From NCBI GenBank assembly GCA_001414345.1, contig LLCB01000162.1, positions 1 through 64,000 on the forward strand: 64,000 nucleotides of DNA, written 5' to 3'. Shown here piece after piece: positions 20,904 to 34,100 of the stretch. Each line of letters opens with the position of its first letter. Within the stretch, counting starts at the first letter, position 1. Under the pieces are notes generated by a model that did not search any database, had not been told where the DNA came from, and saw only the letters and a list, made by a program, of their open reading frames with translations. This stretch comes from Hymenoscyphus infarciens (taxonomy: Eukaryota > Ascomycota > Leotiomycetes > Helotiales > Helotiaceae). The translations under genes and the position numbers were made by a program.

Positions 20904-22868
20904 GGCCCTGCCGTCCTGAGTCCTCGCCCTGCCAGACTGTGTGCTGTTCTGTTCGGTACAGCAATTCTCGTGGTATTGCGCGTCTCAATCGTTGGTGGTA
21001 TCTTTGAAGTGGCAGTCAGGGGTACTGTGGCGCACAAACATTAATCCCCCCAGTGCCGATCCAGGGCATTTGCGCTTTCGTTTTTGCTGACCGAAATCTG
21101 ATGCGCTGCGATGCGACAGTGAAGCTATTGACAAAAACTTCCCCCAGTTCCTGTATGGCGTATCAATGGCGTTCTTCTTCGCCGTAAGGATGTAAGGATG
21201 CGAGGTTGCGATTCTAGCTCCCTGTAAATCTGTAAATGCTGGCAGAGTAACCTAAGGTAACAAGGGGCGCCGTAGTGCCCAGGGGTTAGTATACCCGTTG
21301 CTTAACCGATTCTTCTGATAGTGCCACCAACTCCATTCGCTTGAGGGGTAAACACTGTTTTGTTTGTGAGAGTGGAAGTTGTGATTTTATGAGGAGGTAG
21401 GTCCAAAATTTTTCACTTGAGTAGGGACAAGCTGCATGAAACTTCATCGATCCTGAGACGAGGGGCGATCCGATCTCAGCTTATAGATAATTCTGCTTGG
21501 ACCGCCTGTTTCTTGTCCTCTCTGTGCAGGCAGACAGGAAACGCACAGAGCTCTTCAATGGGTGTGGTTCACCTCAAGCAGAGCCAATAGGAGTTGCCAA
21601 AGAGTGGTTTTCAATTGTGCTTGCTATGAAGGAAGGTCAAATGTGCTCAAGCATGCGTGCTGTACCTTACTCGGTAAGGGATATAAAGGTCCATGACAGC
21701 GGGTCGGAAGCAATCACCAATCATTCATTACGGAAGATACGTGATTTAGGGGGATTTAGGATACAGGTTGCATTAGTTCATGTCTTCTCATAGTAGACAC
21801 ATGTAGTACGGCTGATATGCTGTGTAGTTATCTACCCTAGTTGGAAAGCAAAGTGCTTCTGAAAGGGAAGGGTGTAAGTAGTACTCAAGTACAAACAAAT
21901 TTACCTCCGCTGTACCTCCCTCCGTAGATGGTAACCAACCAATTGACCCTGTAAGTGGCATGCATTTGGAAGTAGCCATATTGAGTATTAGTCAATTGTT
22001 CAAGCTGATCTCTTGTACACTTTTAAGATACACAAAGCAACACATGAACGTCTTTCTCCTTCTTCTGTTCTTCAACTGTTTGCTGCTTGTTTTCTGAAAT
22101 GTCTCAAAAAACAACTACCCGTAGAAACCCACGTCTCAATTATATGCTTAGTTTAGTTTAGTGTACGTTTAATGCTAGTAAAGTACCTACTCTAAGTCAG
22201 TGCGGGAATTACACGGACATAGATGTTACTTAAGAATAAGTCACTTCTAACTTAATATACACTCTGTACGAGGATTATAGATTTCTATTATAGGGAGAGA
22301 ATAACTATGTGATATGTCCAGTTTCAAATCCATAGGTACCTCCCTCGCAGTGGACATCAACTTCAATTTCCAAATACTTTAGGACAATTGAACCTGATTG
22401 TTCCCAGACACGTGGATCAATATCTTAAATCGTTCCAAACGTTTAGAATAATGGACTGCTTTGAATTACCTCAAAAATTGAAGCTGGAACAACGAGAGCT
22501 TGTAGGCAAGTACGAACCTGATGTACTCACTGCCGCTTTTAATGTCCATCACGAACCTCCTATTTGCAAGGCTTATCCCCAATTCCCTTTATTAAAAACG
22601 TACATTTCAGTAAGATCAGCCTACTTTGACTTCTCCAAAAAGTAGATGCGTCGGGTGAGTTTGTTCTTAACTAAAGCACGTGAGAGTTAAAGATCCTGAG
22701 ATGCAAGGCATCCATGTACCTTCAAAGATCCACTTTTTGAGGTCAGCCAAAAAAGTTTGGAGCTCAAAGGAGACCTTCCATCCCCATACTGCCACCCATC
22801 AACCTACATCCAGCCTAACACCAACCCTTCCTCTTCACCCTTAATACAAATCTCCATTCTTCTCCAAG
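20904..22868. other. divergent intergenic region, no gene seen
   Basis: About 2 kb between the ADF-H and TOM22 start codons. The longest plus-strand frame (22388-22645) has no recognisable features. I found no tRNA. The length suggests long 5' leaders or unseen non-coding transcripts. Confidence 0.45.
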
Positions 22869-23436
22869 ATGGTCGAATTAGTCGAAGTCGAGGACGAGTC
22901 CTTCGAGACAAAGCAGGCCGGCCCAGAAGAGAACGAGGACGATTACTACACAGATACCGGTTTGTTGCACCACCGAGGCAATATGCCAGCCTATTGCTAA
23001 CTCGCGCATCAGACTCCGAGATATCTACAGATGATGAGGATGATATACCCGATGAGGAAACCTTCGTCGATCGATTGCGTGCCCTCCGCGACATAGTTCC
23101 CCCTACCACCCGAACATACATCTCCGATAAAGTTGATGCGACCACCTCTGCCATCAAGACCGGTTTATTCTTCAGCGGATCATTCCTCTATGTTATTAGC
23201 ACAGGCGCCTTGATGTTGGGTGTACCATGGGCATTGGCTTTCGCTGAAGAGCAGCAAGTAATTGAGATGGAGAATGAGATGAAGATGCGAGACCAGGGAG
23301 CCAAAGACGTAAGTATTATCCATGCCATTTCTTACCCTCTATTTGGCATAGGCTAACACTTTGGAATTAGATATTCGCTGAAGGTTCAACGGCAAGCGCT
23401 CTCGATGCCCAGCTAAATACTAAGCCGGCGTTGTAA
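22869..23436 (+). CDS. TOM22: mitochondrial import receptor subunit Tom22
   Basis: Three exons (22869-22959, 23013-23308, 23371-23436) give 150 residues. The start MVELVEVEDE and the acidic segment with DSEISTDDEDDIPDEETF form the cytosolic presequence-binding domain. RLRALRDIVPPTTRTYIS precedes the single transmembrane helix (about 81-105, with the conserved Pro in GVPWAL), and a short intermembrane-space tail follows. Tom22 is the central receptor and organiser of the TOM translocase in the outer mitochondrial membrane. Length and order match the fungal family. Introns are 53 and 62 nt. Confidence 0.92.
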
Positions 23437-23877
23437 TGATGGGATGATGGGTGTGGTATTACGAGAGAACAAAAGGTGAAGCATGGTCGTAATTGTATAT
23501 CAGTGTATTTTGGGAGGGTTGCATTAAGGGCATTGAGGGACCAGCCTATGTTTGTAATTCTAGTTATCTCACCTCAGGACGGACTTTCTTGAGGCCGTAC
23601 TTCTCGTACAATACCAATCTTCGTACATACGGTCGTTTTCTCGCTGTGGCATTGTGATGTGATCTTGGAATGCTTCGTCCTTCTTGTAACCAACATTTAT
23701 ATCACATTTCCCAATTTAGTGACACTACACTCGGGCCGTAGCGAAGATCACAAACAGTGCCAAGCCCAAGCGCTACAAGTATCTTCAGCAATCAATACCC
23801 TACCCCAAAGAGATGCTTCAGCTTTCTGTTCCTCGATACTTGTGACATGCCTCACAATAAGCTAATAATCGTTTGAG

Positions 23878-25631
23878 ATGCCTGTTTCCTTCGTCGAACG
23901 CGTTTTCCTGCCTATTGGGGTGTTTGGGCGCAAGGATAAAGATCGACGACGGCAACGTCAACATACTTTTCCCCTGAGCAGCAGTTCTCGAAAGAAAGAC
24001 CGAAGGTTTATATGCTCTGCTCTCTGCTCTTGAGACACCGATTACTAGAAATCTCATGCTAACTCCCTGATAGATGGCCACTCGTTCTGAGGTTTTCCAA
24101 AGGGTCAATTCATCGCAGTACGTTTCACCCTTGGCACTCGTCACCACATTCTAATAATGACCTTGTGTAGCCATTCTCCTTCCCGTCATCATCCACGCTT
24201 TGTTGGCCGCTTTCATTGTATATATAAATCAGCATATCAACAGCGATTTCAATCTACCAAGCAGTATCGTAAGCACCCACTGTTTTACGCAATCTGACAC
24301 GTGACTGACTCGAGGCAATTAGATACCCTCACTCTCTATTGTTGTGGGTCTGATGCTGGTATTTCGAAATCAAACAGCCTATTCTCGATTCTGGGGCGGA
24401 AGGTGTCATCTCAATACCGTAACAACAGCCATCCGATGTCTTTCACGGCAATTCTTGGTACTAGTACCACCCCCGGAGATCTCTGGGTTTCATACCGTGG
24501 TTTCCAGTGATAGCATGCTTCCACAGAATATTAGAAGCCAGTCATCTTTTTCTCTTACGCGGGATTCTTCGAGTCTCACTGCTGGCAGAGAACCTGCCTT
24601 GTCGAAATTTGACGAGATGCGTACGATTGAGACAGTCAAGATTTTGATTGCTATGCTCTATACTATCAAAAATCATTTACGGGCCGAGTGGGGAGTTGCT
24701 TTGAGTCCGGGAACAAGTCTTACAGCAGATGGACAAGAAGCTACAACCGAGGAATACAAAGATTTACTTCCACCGGGATTAAGAGGGTACGAGCACAGAG
24801 GTTTAGGTTTAACACTTGAACTGGCGACTTTTGTCGAAAAATTCGTCAATGAGGGTGTCAAAAAGTAAGTGTCAACCCGCTGTCGTAGGGGCACCTTCCT
24901 GTCACAGTTTTGTTGACTCGTGTCCAGAGGGTGGTTTCATAATGCAGCTTCTTCACGAATGCTTGCCTCGCTAGATGATCTCATCTCAGCATATGGAAGT
25001 ATGGAAGTCATTCGCCTCGTTCCAATTCCTGTCGCGCATTTGTAAGCTTCTACAACGTTTTGTAATTCGCTGGAACTAAAACTATCATAGAATTCATCAC
25101 AAGCAAACACTGGCTCTATTTTGTGGCATTCTTCCCTTTGCCATGGCCGCCGAGATGGATTGGTGGGCGGTGCCTCTTGTGGCATTTGTTGCCTTTACAC
25201 TGTAAGTCATCGCTGGCCGTGTTTATAGTAGTAGTTAAGACGAAAATAGATACGGAATTGAAGGCATTGCAGCCACTTACGAAGATCCATTCGGAGTCGC
25301 CAAAATCGACATCAACATGGATGACATTGTCGAGGATGCCCGAAGAGAAGTTGAAGTTCTCCTGACAGCATGGCAAACTCAAGGAACGAGCAACAGAGGC
25401 ATTTTCCGACCTCGGGTAGGCGAGATTCCAAAATCGGATGCCAGTAGCGAGTATTACAGTGATCTAGTCGATCAAAATGAAGGAGCTATAGATCGAAGTG
25501 GGGTTCGCTTTGTGGTTAATGAGGGCGGTGAAAGGGGGTATAGAGATGAGGATAGTGATACAGTGAGGAATGTGAGGGTAGATACAGTGCGTAGTCCAGA
25601 GACGGTAAATAGTGAATATTTCAGCGCGTAG
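23878..25631 (+). CDS. bestrophin-like (UPF0187) anion channel protein
   Basis: Seven exons (23878-24005, 24074-24117, 24171-24268, 24323-24864, 24928-25041, 25091-25201, 25250-25631) give 472 residues. Family marks include WPLVLRFSKGSI, a hydrophobic stretch ending INQHINSDF, then VVGLMLVFRNQTAYSRFWGG, which is the diagnostic RNxTAYxRxWxGR block. Downstream are IRLVPIPVAHLIHHKQTLAL, the W/A-rich membrane segment MDWWAVPLVAFVAFTLYGIEGIA (split by an intron) and EDPFG, the conserved acidic motif. The protein is probably a chloride or anion channel of the plasma or an internal membrane. Exons 3 to 7 are firm; exon 1 uses an atypical GTTTAT donor, so the first 43 residues are less certain. It lies 440 bp after TOM22 on the same strand. 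Confidence 0.85.
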
Positions 25632-25946
25632 ATGTAAGAGTTAGAGCCGGGTTGGGTTAAGACAAAATTGGGAAATCTGCATTTAGAGGGGATTCATTCG
25701 TTTAGCGCGGATTTACTTTGTTACATTGTCTTTCATTTTCTGAGACCTGCTTAATGGAAACCCAGTGGCTTCCAGTACTGAATTAGGCAACTGAAGTCAC
25801 GTTCCCTCGTGTTTCCCCGCATCGCGCTAGATCGCGCAAAATCCGGGGAGCTTCAGCCTTGTATTTTCGAAAGAGTCCGAGTAGTATCGTTGCTCTACAA
25901 CACCACCACCTTGCGCCTCAACTCACACCTTGCAACCAACAACACC
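25632..25946. other. intergenic with upstream region of the DUF4211 gene
   Basis: Short spacer; an open frame in phase with the next gene begins at 25809 but has no conserved content. I take it as 5' leader. Confidence 0.45.
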
Positions 25947-27957
25947 ATGCCTAAAAACATCGAGCGCAAGGCGCGCAGAAAACGGCAGGCACGCCTGACC
26001 TTCGAACCGATCGATCCAACCAGCTCTTCCCCAGTTGCGGCTGCATCATCGTCCACTCTCACACCATCGAAGGTGAGGTACGAAATTCGCCATAAAGCGC
26101 AACCTTCACCCTCGAAATCTAAGAACAATGTTGACCCGGACAATCCTATAGGTATGTAGACTATCATTCCGTAGAAGCGCGTACATTTGGCTGTAAAGAT
26201 ACTGGACTGACCGTCAATAGCTACAACGGAGCTTTCAGATAGCGACGACGATCTTCCCCTTGCGCCCCGAGTCACAGACAGAATGAAATATAAGGGTAGA
26301 CAGGCACCGGACTTTGCGGTTCGCAGAGACAAGTCAATCACGATATCTGATGGAACTCCTGAGCCTCCCCCGAGGGCTACTCAAAAAGCAGGCGGCATGT
26401 TTGCTTCTACGGCAAACAATAAAACTCCCAGTGACGACGGAGATAGCGACTCGGACGATTCCCATGCCTCAGAGCCTGTAGCGCCTGTCGTTATGCTGGA
26501 CTCCGAGTCTTCGGAGGACGACATTGTGACTTCTTCGGCAATTCACAAAACTCCAAAACCTATCGCGACTGTGACACCCCGAAAACGAAAGGCCGTGATC
26601 ATTGAGGATGACACGGACTCTGAATCTGATGTACCCACATCTACCATAAAACGAAGACAAGTCATGGATGATAGCGATGGAGATAGCGACGTTCGCAGTC
26701 CAGGTGGGGGTCATTTTGGCAGAAGGATCGGAACAACACGAAGCTCGAGTAATTCACCTCCTCATCTCACCCGTCAGCAGAATGGAAAGAAGAAGCACAG
26801 GACAGAGAAGGAGAAGCAAATGGAACTCTTGAAACGACGTCGGGCAGGCGAAAAAAATCCGGAACTGACGGAATCCGATACGGAGGAGGACAGCGATGCA
26901 AATGTTCATCTGTCTGACTTCGAAGATGAAGAGGAGAATGAGGAGGAGGAACACTTGCCAAAGCCAAAACCTAAGCGAACGCACAATAGATCGAAACCCA
27001 GACGCAACTCGGGCTCATTGGAAGATGAAGAATCTGATTGGGTTGTTGATGATGAAGAGATTGGTGTTCCTACAGCCATACCTCTGGAATTTACAGCAGG
27101 CTACAACAAGCCGCTCAGGGAACACTTCACGGACGCTGTCGAATGTTATATTCACAAAAAGTTGAATCCTGGCTTTACTGGAAAGCAAGATGTCTTTGAC
27201 AGAGCCTTCAATAAACTGGACGACAAACCCATGGGCCTGAAATCTAGTAAATATGGATCTTCGCAATGGGTCCCGGATTTCGTAAAAGCCCTTGATGCTA
27301 GACCGGAATATGCAGAGGTTAGAATAGCTGCTGGTGATGCGGAAGCGAGATGTGAGGCATGCAATAAGGGAGGCCATATTCCTACCTTTAGGATAGTCTT
27401 CACGGGTAAACCCTACAACAAAACCACCTTGGAAGAAATTCAGCAAAGAGAAGATGAAAGTCAGGCTCCATCCGATAACGAAGATGACTCCGAGACCGGT
27501 AGTGTTGATGGGCAAGGCCGTCGTCTTCTTCCACAGGATCGAGAATGGCTTGTTGGCAAGTATGTTCATCACAAATATGTTTCTTTTTTGATCTCACAGA
27601 AAGCAATCATAGTTCGATTGATTTCCTGCCCCCCTATCATATTTCTATTCATAGATACAGCTAACCTTCATTTGCAGATTCTGTCGAAACAACGCCAACA
27701 AAAGCCACCTTCTCAGCCACTGGCGTTATCATCTGTTCGAGTGGATAATCGACAATCTCGAGGCCGAAGGGGAACTAAAAGCCAAGAAGCTCGTTCAGCG
27801 CGAGAAGATGAAACCTTGGAAGCGGCAACGCTATGTGGAAGAGGTGGTTGCACGATGGGAAGACGATAAAAAGATTGAAAATCTGTATCGGGACTACAAA
27901 AATTCGGTGGAGGCTTTGGTTGAGGAGAAGCAGACGGGAAGGTGGGGATCTCGTTAA
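25947..27957 (+). CDS. DUF4211 domain protein, probably nuclear
   Basis: Three exons (25947-26151, 26221-27559, 27678-27957) give 607 residues. The N-terminus MPKNIERKARRKRQARLTFE is strongly basic and suits nuclear import. Residues 60-340 are acidic, Ser-rich and disordered, with Lys/Arg patches. The folded DUF4211 domain starts at IPLEFTAGYNKPLREHF and contains a CEACNKGGHIPTF pair of cysteines. Across the last intron come FCRNNANKSHLLSHWRYHLF and a Lys-rich C-terminal helix region. DUF4211 proteins occur widely in fungi and their role is little known; a DNA or chromatin function is inference. The last intron is 118 nt and its splice sites are canonical. Confidence 0.85.
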
Positions 27958-30073
27958 CGCGAACGACCGCTTGATTGAGATGGGCATTTGCCGTTCGTCC
28001 CCTCGAATTATTGATAACTACGGATGGGGCTTTTATTTGGGCGTTGTGGATTTCGCATGGATTTTTTGCGGAGAGCTGGCACAACTCTGAAGTCAATCTT
28101 TTTGAGGAAAGGTATGAGTTATTTAGGGGCTCAGCTCGCTTTAAGGGTTCTAAAGGGAACCTAAGAATATGAGGTTATGAAATTTTCCTTGCCTCGGAAA
28201 CTGGAGTTCTTCGGATTCTAGATACCCCCTCATGGATTTTGAGCAAATGCATTTTATTTACTAATGAGATTTTCCGTCTGCTTACAGTGATTGAGATTCC
28301 AAGTGGAGAATATTTTCAAGGGGTTTGGTGATTTCGACCTGTTTTGCGTTAAATACACCAGCAAATAAGGTACTGTTCCAGGCGACGGAGCATTGACGAG
28401 AACTCTTAAGATAAGGTTATTTGACAGCTTGTGTAAGAATAACAAGACGTTCACGGAGTAAGTACTCTCTTCTTCTTACATCGTTTCCAGTTTCCTTTCG
28501 TCAAAGACTGAACTTCGAGATTATTATGGAAATACGAAAAGCTAGTTATTATAGGTTATACACAGTATATCAGCCCCGAGTTAATTGGCGGGAAGCATTA
28601 CCTTGTTTGCTCGATATAGTATTTCATCTCGGGTTCTCGGCAAGGGACCACAATGCTATAGCTTTATAGCAGTTTGGTAACGCTTCTTCCAGATTGCGTT
28701 TGAACCAGGCTTGGGCACCGATACTTTTATATCGATAAATTATCAAGAATCGGCTCTCGATATAAATCGATACTCTTTTACTCTAATACGATTAGCGCGA
28801 TATACCTCTATTAACGTTATAATACGTTAACCACCTCACTCCTGCTTTACGTATACGCCCACCCCTACTAGTACACCCTAGTCATTACCCCCTCATCCCC
28901 CCTCTGTCTCAACAATCAACCAAGCTTTCACCAAGACTCTCATCCAAAATCCCCAACCGTTTCATCTTCGCCTTTCAAAAAAAATCATACGATTTACCCC
29001 AAGCTCCAAGGCGCTGTGCCACCGGATTTTCGTGCCTCCCCCACAGCCGCACAGTTTCAACCAAGACAAAAAACAGGCCCCTCGGACCAACATCCGAAAA
29101 CCAAGAGAAGCTTTTGTTGGTTTAGTTCTCCGTGCACCGAGTTCTGACAGCTCCAAGAGCACCAAGAATGTCAAGCAATAGTTTTTTCCCCAGGACCAAG
29201 AAAACTCCAAGAAAGCGAGGTAAACTCACATTCCCCAGAACTAAGAGAAGGCCAACGACATCCAAGACTGGAGATCTGGAGAAGTGAAGGGAAGGGGATG
29301 ATAAAGATGGAGAAACCCACAACCAAGAGGATGAGGTGCAGAAAGTTTGGGTTTGACAACGACGTCTGGGTTTTTCGGGATTGGAGTGCGCTTGCGATGG
29401 TGTTGTTGATTCGCGATTTGCAGGTGTGGATTTCAAAGGAGTAGTAAAAAAGAGGGCATTTACATCGCATTGCGATGATTGCCAAGGGATTCTCGGATGG
29501 TTGATCGTGTGTTGCTGCATACGACGAGGAACTTTACCCAGTGGCCTAAAGTAAATTCATCAGAAAGTGGTTTTGAATACTAGCGCTCCAGTGGAGAAAA
29601 TTGAGACGAGGGAGTGAGTTGACTAGATGGTTTCGCGACGAGGTGAGGATACATTTGAAATATTTTCGAGTCACTTCCAATTTGCCGTCTAGATGTCTTT
29701 TTTAAGCCTTTTCGAATTTTGATTCTATGTGATCTTTTCTATGGTATATATAATCTGTCGCGAGCATATAAGCATACATACAGAAAACCCAATACTTCAT
29801 ATACAAAGAGCAGCTCCGCAGGTCCATCTCCCACTCACTCCCGCCCGCCCGATGCAAATGCCAAAATGTAACTATGCTCCCATGATTATTCTTCTCGTCA
29901 TCCACCTCTTTAACAGACAGTAACAAGGGCAAATAAAGTAAATCGTAAAAGTAAAAGAGGCATCCCCATGCCAATAACAACCACAGGTTTGAACTCCATT
30001 TAAAATGCCCGATCCCCCAAGGAGAAACCCCCCTGGATTCCACACCACTCAACAAATGAAACGATGCAGAAAT
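27958..30073. other. gene-poor region with a short TA-rich tract at about 28725-28835
   Basis: No convincing coding frame on either strand. Around 28725-28835 there is a small CGATA/TATCG-rich tract with RIP-like character and local inverted repeats such as ATATCGAT. The part up to 30073 is probably 3' flank of the carbonic anhydrase gene. Confidence 0.45.
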
Positions 30074-30978
30074 CTACAAGTCTAAAAGATTACCGGCACC
30101 AATGGTATTTTGTATGAATCGGGAATTGAAGCCCAAAATTGACTTCATGCGGTTGAAGGTCTTGACATCAACAGGAAGTGTCTGCGTAGCAACAAAGAAT
30201 TTGATACCCTCGGTGCAAGGAGGAGTAGTAAGAGAACCCCCATAAGTGCTGAAAGGCTGAACATCAAGGAGGGAGAGGAGGGCAGCAAAGTCAAGAGGCC
30301 CGGTCTCGGTAACGGATCCGGGCTCCTTGATAGCATCCATCTTTGGGAGGAGCTGGTTGAGGAGAGGAGTAGATCCATTAGCCTCGCAGAGATGGAAAGG
30401 AACTGCGACGACCGCGAAGGCTCCATCCTCGGACTCGTGGACCATGTGCATCTCCAATGGCATGTATTCTCCGTCCAATGTGTGTTCTCCAGGTGTGTGG
30501 AAATGGAATTGTTGCAGGTTGAACACCTTTCCGTCGATTGTAGTGGTAGCGTTTTTTCCCTCCATGACGACTTCGATGGTTGAGCCCAAGTTTTCGAATT
30601 CGGTGTCTTCAACTGTTGGGAAGTTGAATTCGAGAGCACCGGCTGCGACAGCTTTCGTGGTCCCGGTGGTGATATCGATAGGTGATTGAACTTTGCCCAC
30701 GGAGCAGGCGCTGTTCGCAGAAGCTAGGTTTTGCCAGAGAGTTCTGTGAAGCGTTAGTGATTTGCAATGTAAGAGGATGATGATTGGGTAACTTACGGTC
30801 CTTTGGCACCGAGATATCCAAAAGTTGAAACATCGACACCCTTGACCAGTTCGCCTCCGATAGCGCGCTTGGTGTGAACCTTCCGCTTCAAGAGAGATGT
30901 TCCATGAGCGCAAGATGCTGTAGCAGATTCGATGAAGACGTTGAGGAAGAGAGCGAGAGTGGCGATTGAGTACTTCAT
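30074..30978 (-). CDS. secreted alpha-type carbonic anhydrase
   Basis: Two exons (30797-30978 and 30074-30743; 53-nt intron) give 283 residues. An N-terminal signal peptide (MKYSIATLALFLNVFIESA) implies secretion. The alpha-CA fold is clear: VQSPIDI at about 79-85, zinc ligands in QFHFHTPGEH (His141, His143) and EMHMVH (His160), and the substrate-pocket segment YGGSLTTPPCTEGI. The enzyme interconverts carbon dioxide and bicarbonate outside the cell. The Lys/Arg pairs near residues 31-38 could allow propeptide cleavage by a Kex2-type protease, which is inference. A 17-unit AG repeat lies just upstream in its leader. Most fungal carbonic anhydrases are beta-type, so a secreted alpha-type is the less common class. 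Confidence 0.92.
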
Positions 30979-31082
30979 GATTGCTGTTTATTAAATCGAT
31001 TTTCCAGAAATGATTTTGATGATTTTAATGATGTTGTTTGTTGATGAGATGGAGATCTATATGAAAGAAGTAATGAAAGGTC

Positions 31083-31086
<4 letters not shown>

Positions 31087-31120
<34 letters not shown>
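31087..31120. repeat. (AG)17 microsatellite in the carbonic anhydrase leader
   Basis: A perfect dinucleotide array, CT-rich on the coding strand, about 110 bp upstream of the start codon. Pyrimidine tracts are common in fungal promoters near transcription starts. Confidence 0.9.
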
Positions 31121-31124
<4 letters not shown>

Positions 31125-34100
31125 ATTAGACTGAATGAATAAGTGTAAGCTGATGATACGGAAAGAGATAGAGAGAGAAAGGAAGAGGAAAGATATATAC
31201 TCATCCAAGCCAAGATGTAATGAGAGTTTGAAACTGTGATAGATCCCAGAACATGAACAAGATGCAGAGGACTCGGTGAGGTAACGCCCGCAAAAGCCAA
31301 ATCTCAGGTCAGAAGAAGGAACAGTTTTGCTCCGTCTCATGAGAAGCCTCCTTTTCTCTTGGCTCAAGCTGTTGGATGGCGTAAAAGAGGAGGGATGAGG
31401 AATACCAAGAGGTTTGAAGGTCTTGGGAGGACACCTACCAATGCCCGGGCAAGGCAAGAAAGCAGGGGCTATCAGTCCTAAGGTGTGGAGGTGACCTCAC
31501 CATTGACCAAGCTGTCTCTCTTGAGCAGAATGGAGAAAGAACATTGAATTGTGATCTGATCAGATAAGGTTAAAGGAACTTTCAGAGGTAATCGAAGGGC
31601 TTATGAAAATCAGCATTCACCATGCCTCTTCTCATGCTGCCATCATGATTATGGCTGAGAGAAAAGGATGACCTGTCGGGCACCAGAATGAACGGCACTC
31701 CAGGCAGGGTGGTAGGTGGGCGAAAGCCTGAAAACGTCCAGGGAGAGCCCGCCGCGCGCAACGACCAGATTTGGATATCTCAGACCTCCTTGATACGGGG
31801 GTTAGCGCTGGTACATACTACAAAGGTTATCCAAACGGGGCAATTGCCACATTTCCGATGTCTTATTGTCTTATGCTACCAAAAAAACCCCCTGAAAATT
31901 CGACCCCTTTGTTTAACGTTTATCTCGCCAGAGACAAAGTAGTCCGGATGTAAAAATGGCACCTGCAGTAAACCACCGGTTCTATAGTTGAAGAAGTTGG
32001 GATGAATCAAGAGGGGGCTTAAAGCTGTGGCAGTATTGGCGGCATACGGCACTGTATGCAGCAATGTATGTGTTGGTTGCCAGGGCCGCATAAGACATCT
32101 TGATGGATCGCTTGGCCGGGCAGAGGAGGTAAGACGGGCAAGAAGGTCATGTTTTCACCCGCTGCAAGTCCTGCTGACAGCAACCCCTTCAGGAACAGCC
32201 ACCCAGATACGAGTGACCAAGTGACCAATCATACGATTTAGCCGAAGTTTCCGTTGAAGAGATGAACCGAATTAACAGGGGCAAACAGGGGGAAGACAAG
32301 GCACGCTTGGCCTAAAAGAGATGATGCCAGACTCTTTTTGAAGGTTGGGATCCCCTATTTTTTCTATTTTTCTCCTTGATGTTTCTTCGTTCTCTCTTTC
32401 TTTCGCTTCTGCCCAGGCCGAATTTCCCGTCTACTTGATGCTCTCAATTTGCACTTGCACAACGTCGACGTCTGCTGCCCAGAGATGCCCAGAATGCAAA
32501 GGAGACACGACATGGTCGTCTCCTGCCCGCCGGGTGCCCAGCAATATCACAGAGATCAGCCGAAGAATGAAAGCAAAAGCGAAGTGAACTCGACAACAGT
32601 CCCCGGGCTATGTGAAGTGAAGCAAAACAAACACCGAAGCTTCGTCCGAACATCAAACCATCTCGAGTCACGGGTCCAATGACTCGTCAAGACTTCAAGT
32701 CTCAAACAATGCTTCAAAGTCCAAAATCCAGACCACAGGTGCACTCTTCCCCACGGGTGTAAAGCTACACAATCCAAAATACTGGAAGAGGCTTCAGATA
32801 GACGGCCTGGATGGCCCTGCAGCCCTGTAACTGCAGCCCAAGACTCCAAGAGACGCTGGCTGACAACATGGGCACATAGAGAACGATGAGTTGTTGGAGG
32901 GAAAACAAGCAACAGACCCAACTCTCCGGGATTTCAACGGTCACTGGCGGGGATTTAAGGGCTCCAAGGCTCTTGGAATTCAGGGTCCAGGTCCACCATC
33001 AGCACCAACATTCAGGCGCATCATCACTCATTACCGCGCTACCAGAACACAACGTGCTGAATTCCAGGGCGGGCGGAGTTGCGAGTCTCATATCGGCGAT
33101 GGTGGCGGCGGTCAACGTTGTTTTCTCTTCCAATATAAACGCATGAGCCAAGTTGGAAAGGGGCCAAGTGGCCTCCATCCGTCGTCGAGCACGTGTAGCT
33201 TTAGCGTCTGTGTTGTTGTTAAGCGCGATAAAATGCTTATTTACCCGCTTATACTTAGTACTTACTTCTTGTTTTTACCTGCGTCCCCAGTCTTGGTAAT
33301 ATCTTGGAAATAAAAATGTTCTGGGATGATCCCGTCTCGAACCGGCGGTCGCCGACCAAACTCCAAGTCAAGTGGGTTTAACAAGAGCCAATTGCATGCC
33401 AATGCGCTGAGCAAACTCTAAATACTCAACCTCATTTATGATCTATCGGACTCCTCGGACTTTAATCGAACCATACCGGTAATTGTCTCTGGATTTTAAT
33501 GTGAGATGAATCTCAGCAAAAGTCCTAGATGTCGTTTATAGGTTATCAATTTTTTTTAACCTTTTTGCTTTCGATTTCTCGCACCAAGGAGATATGGCTT
33601 TACCGAGTGGCCAGGTGTAACCATATGTTTGTCCACAACAAGAAAATGGGTTCTTGCGGGATAGCATTCTGGTTTCTCCTTTATTTATGTGGAGATTCTT
33701 CCACTCATTTGTCCATGAATTTATGCAAATTTTTGGACGAACTTGTGGTTCGGGCCGTATCGTAAATGCTTCGGGCGGGTGACCAATCAATGACTTGACG
33801 ATATCTCAGAACTCATTTTCTTTCTTTGTATTTACATGAGCGTATCCCCATTTTAGGAACACGCTACTCGTATCTAAATAACAGAATATATGTTTCCGTC
33901 TTTTCCTTGCGAGAATTTTTCTTCCTTCTTTTCCGGCATGAATCGCTAACCGATTGCAAGAGCGAAAGCTCCCCTTTCTGGAATCATTCTGGAAAACAAG
34001 GCGAAACCAAGCATTAGACTCTTGATACCCTGTCCCTGTCTACAATACGTTAGATAGGTAGTACTCGGTATTACTTGGAATTCGTAAAACTGCTTAATGT

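Noticed and set aside
22388..22645. 85-codon plus-strand open frame upstream of TOM22
   Set aside because: No conserved features, poor start context and no splice partners.
33320..33430. Minus-strand sequence with GGTTCGAGAC and a distant GCTCAG element resembling tRNA boxes
   Set aside because: T-stem pairs do not form and no acceptor stem can be drawn, so it is at most a degenerate tRNA fossil.
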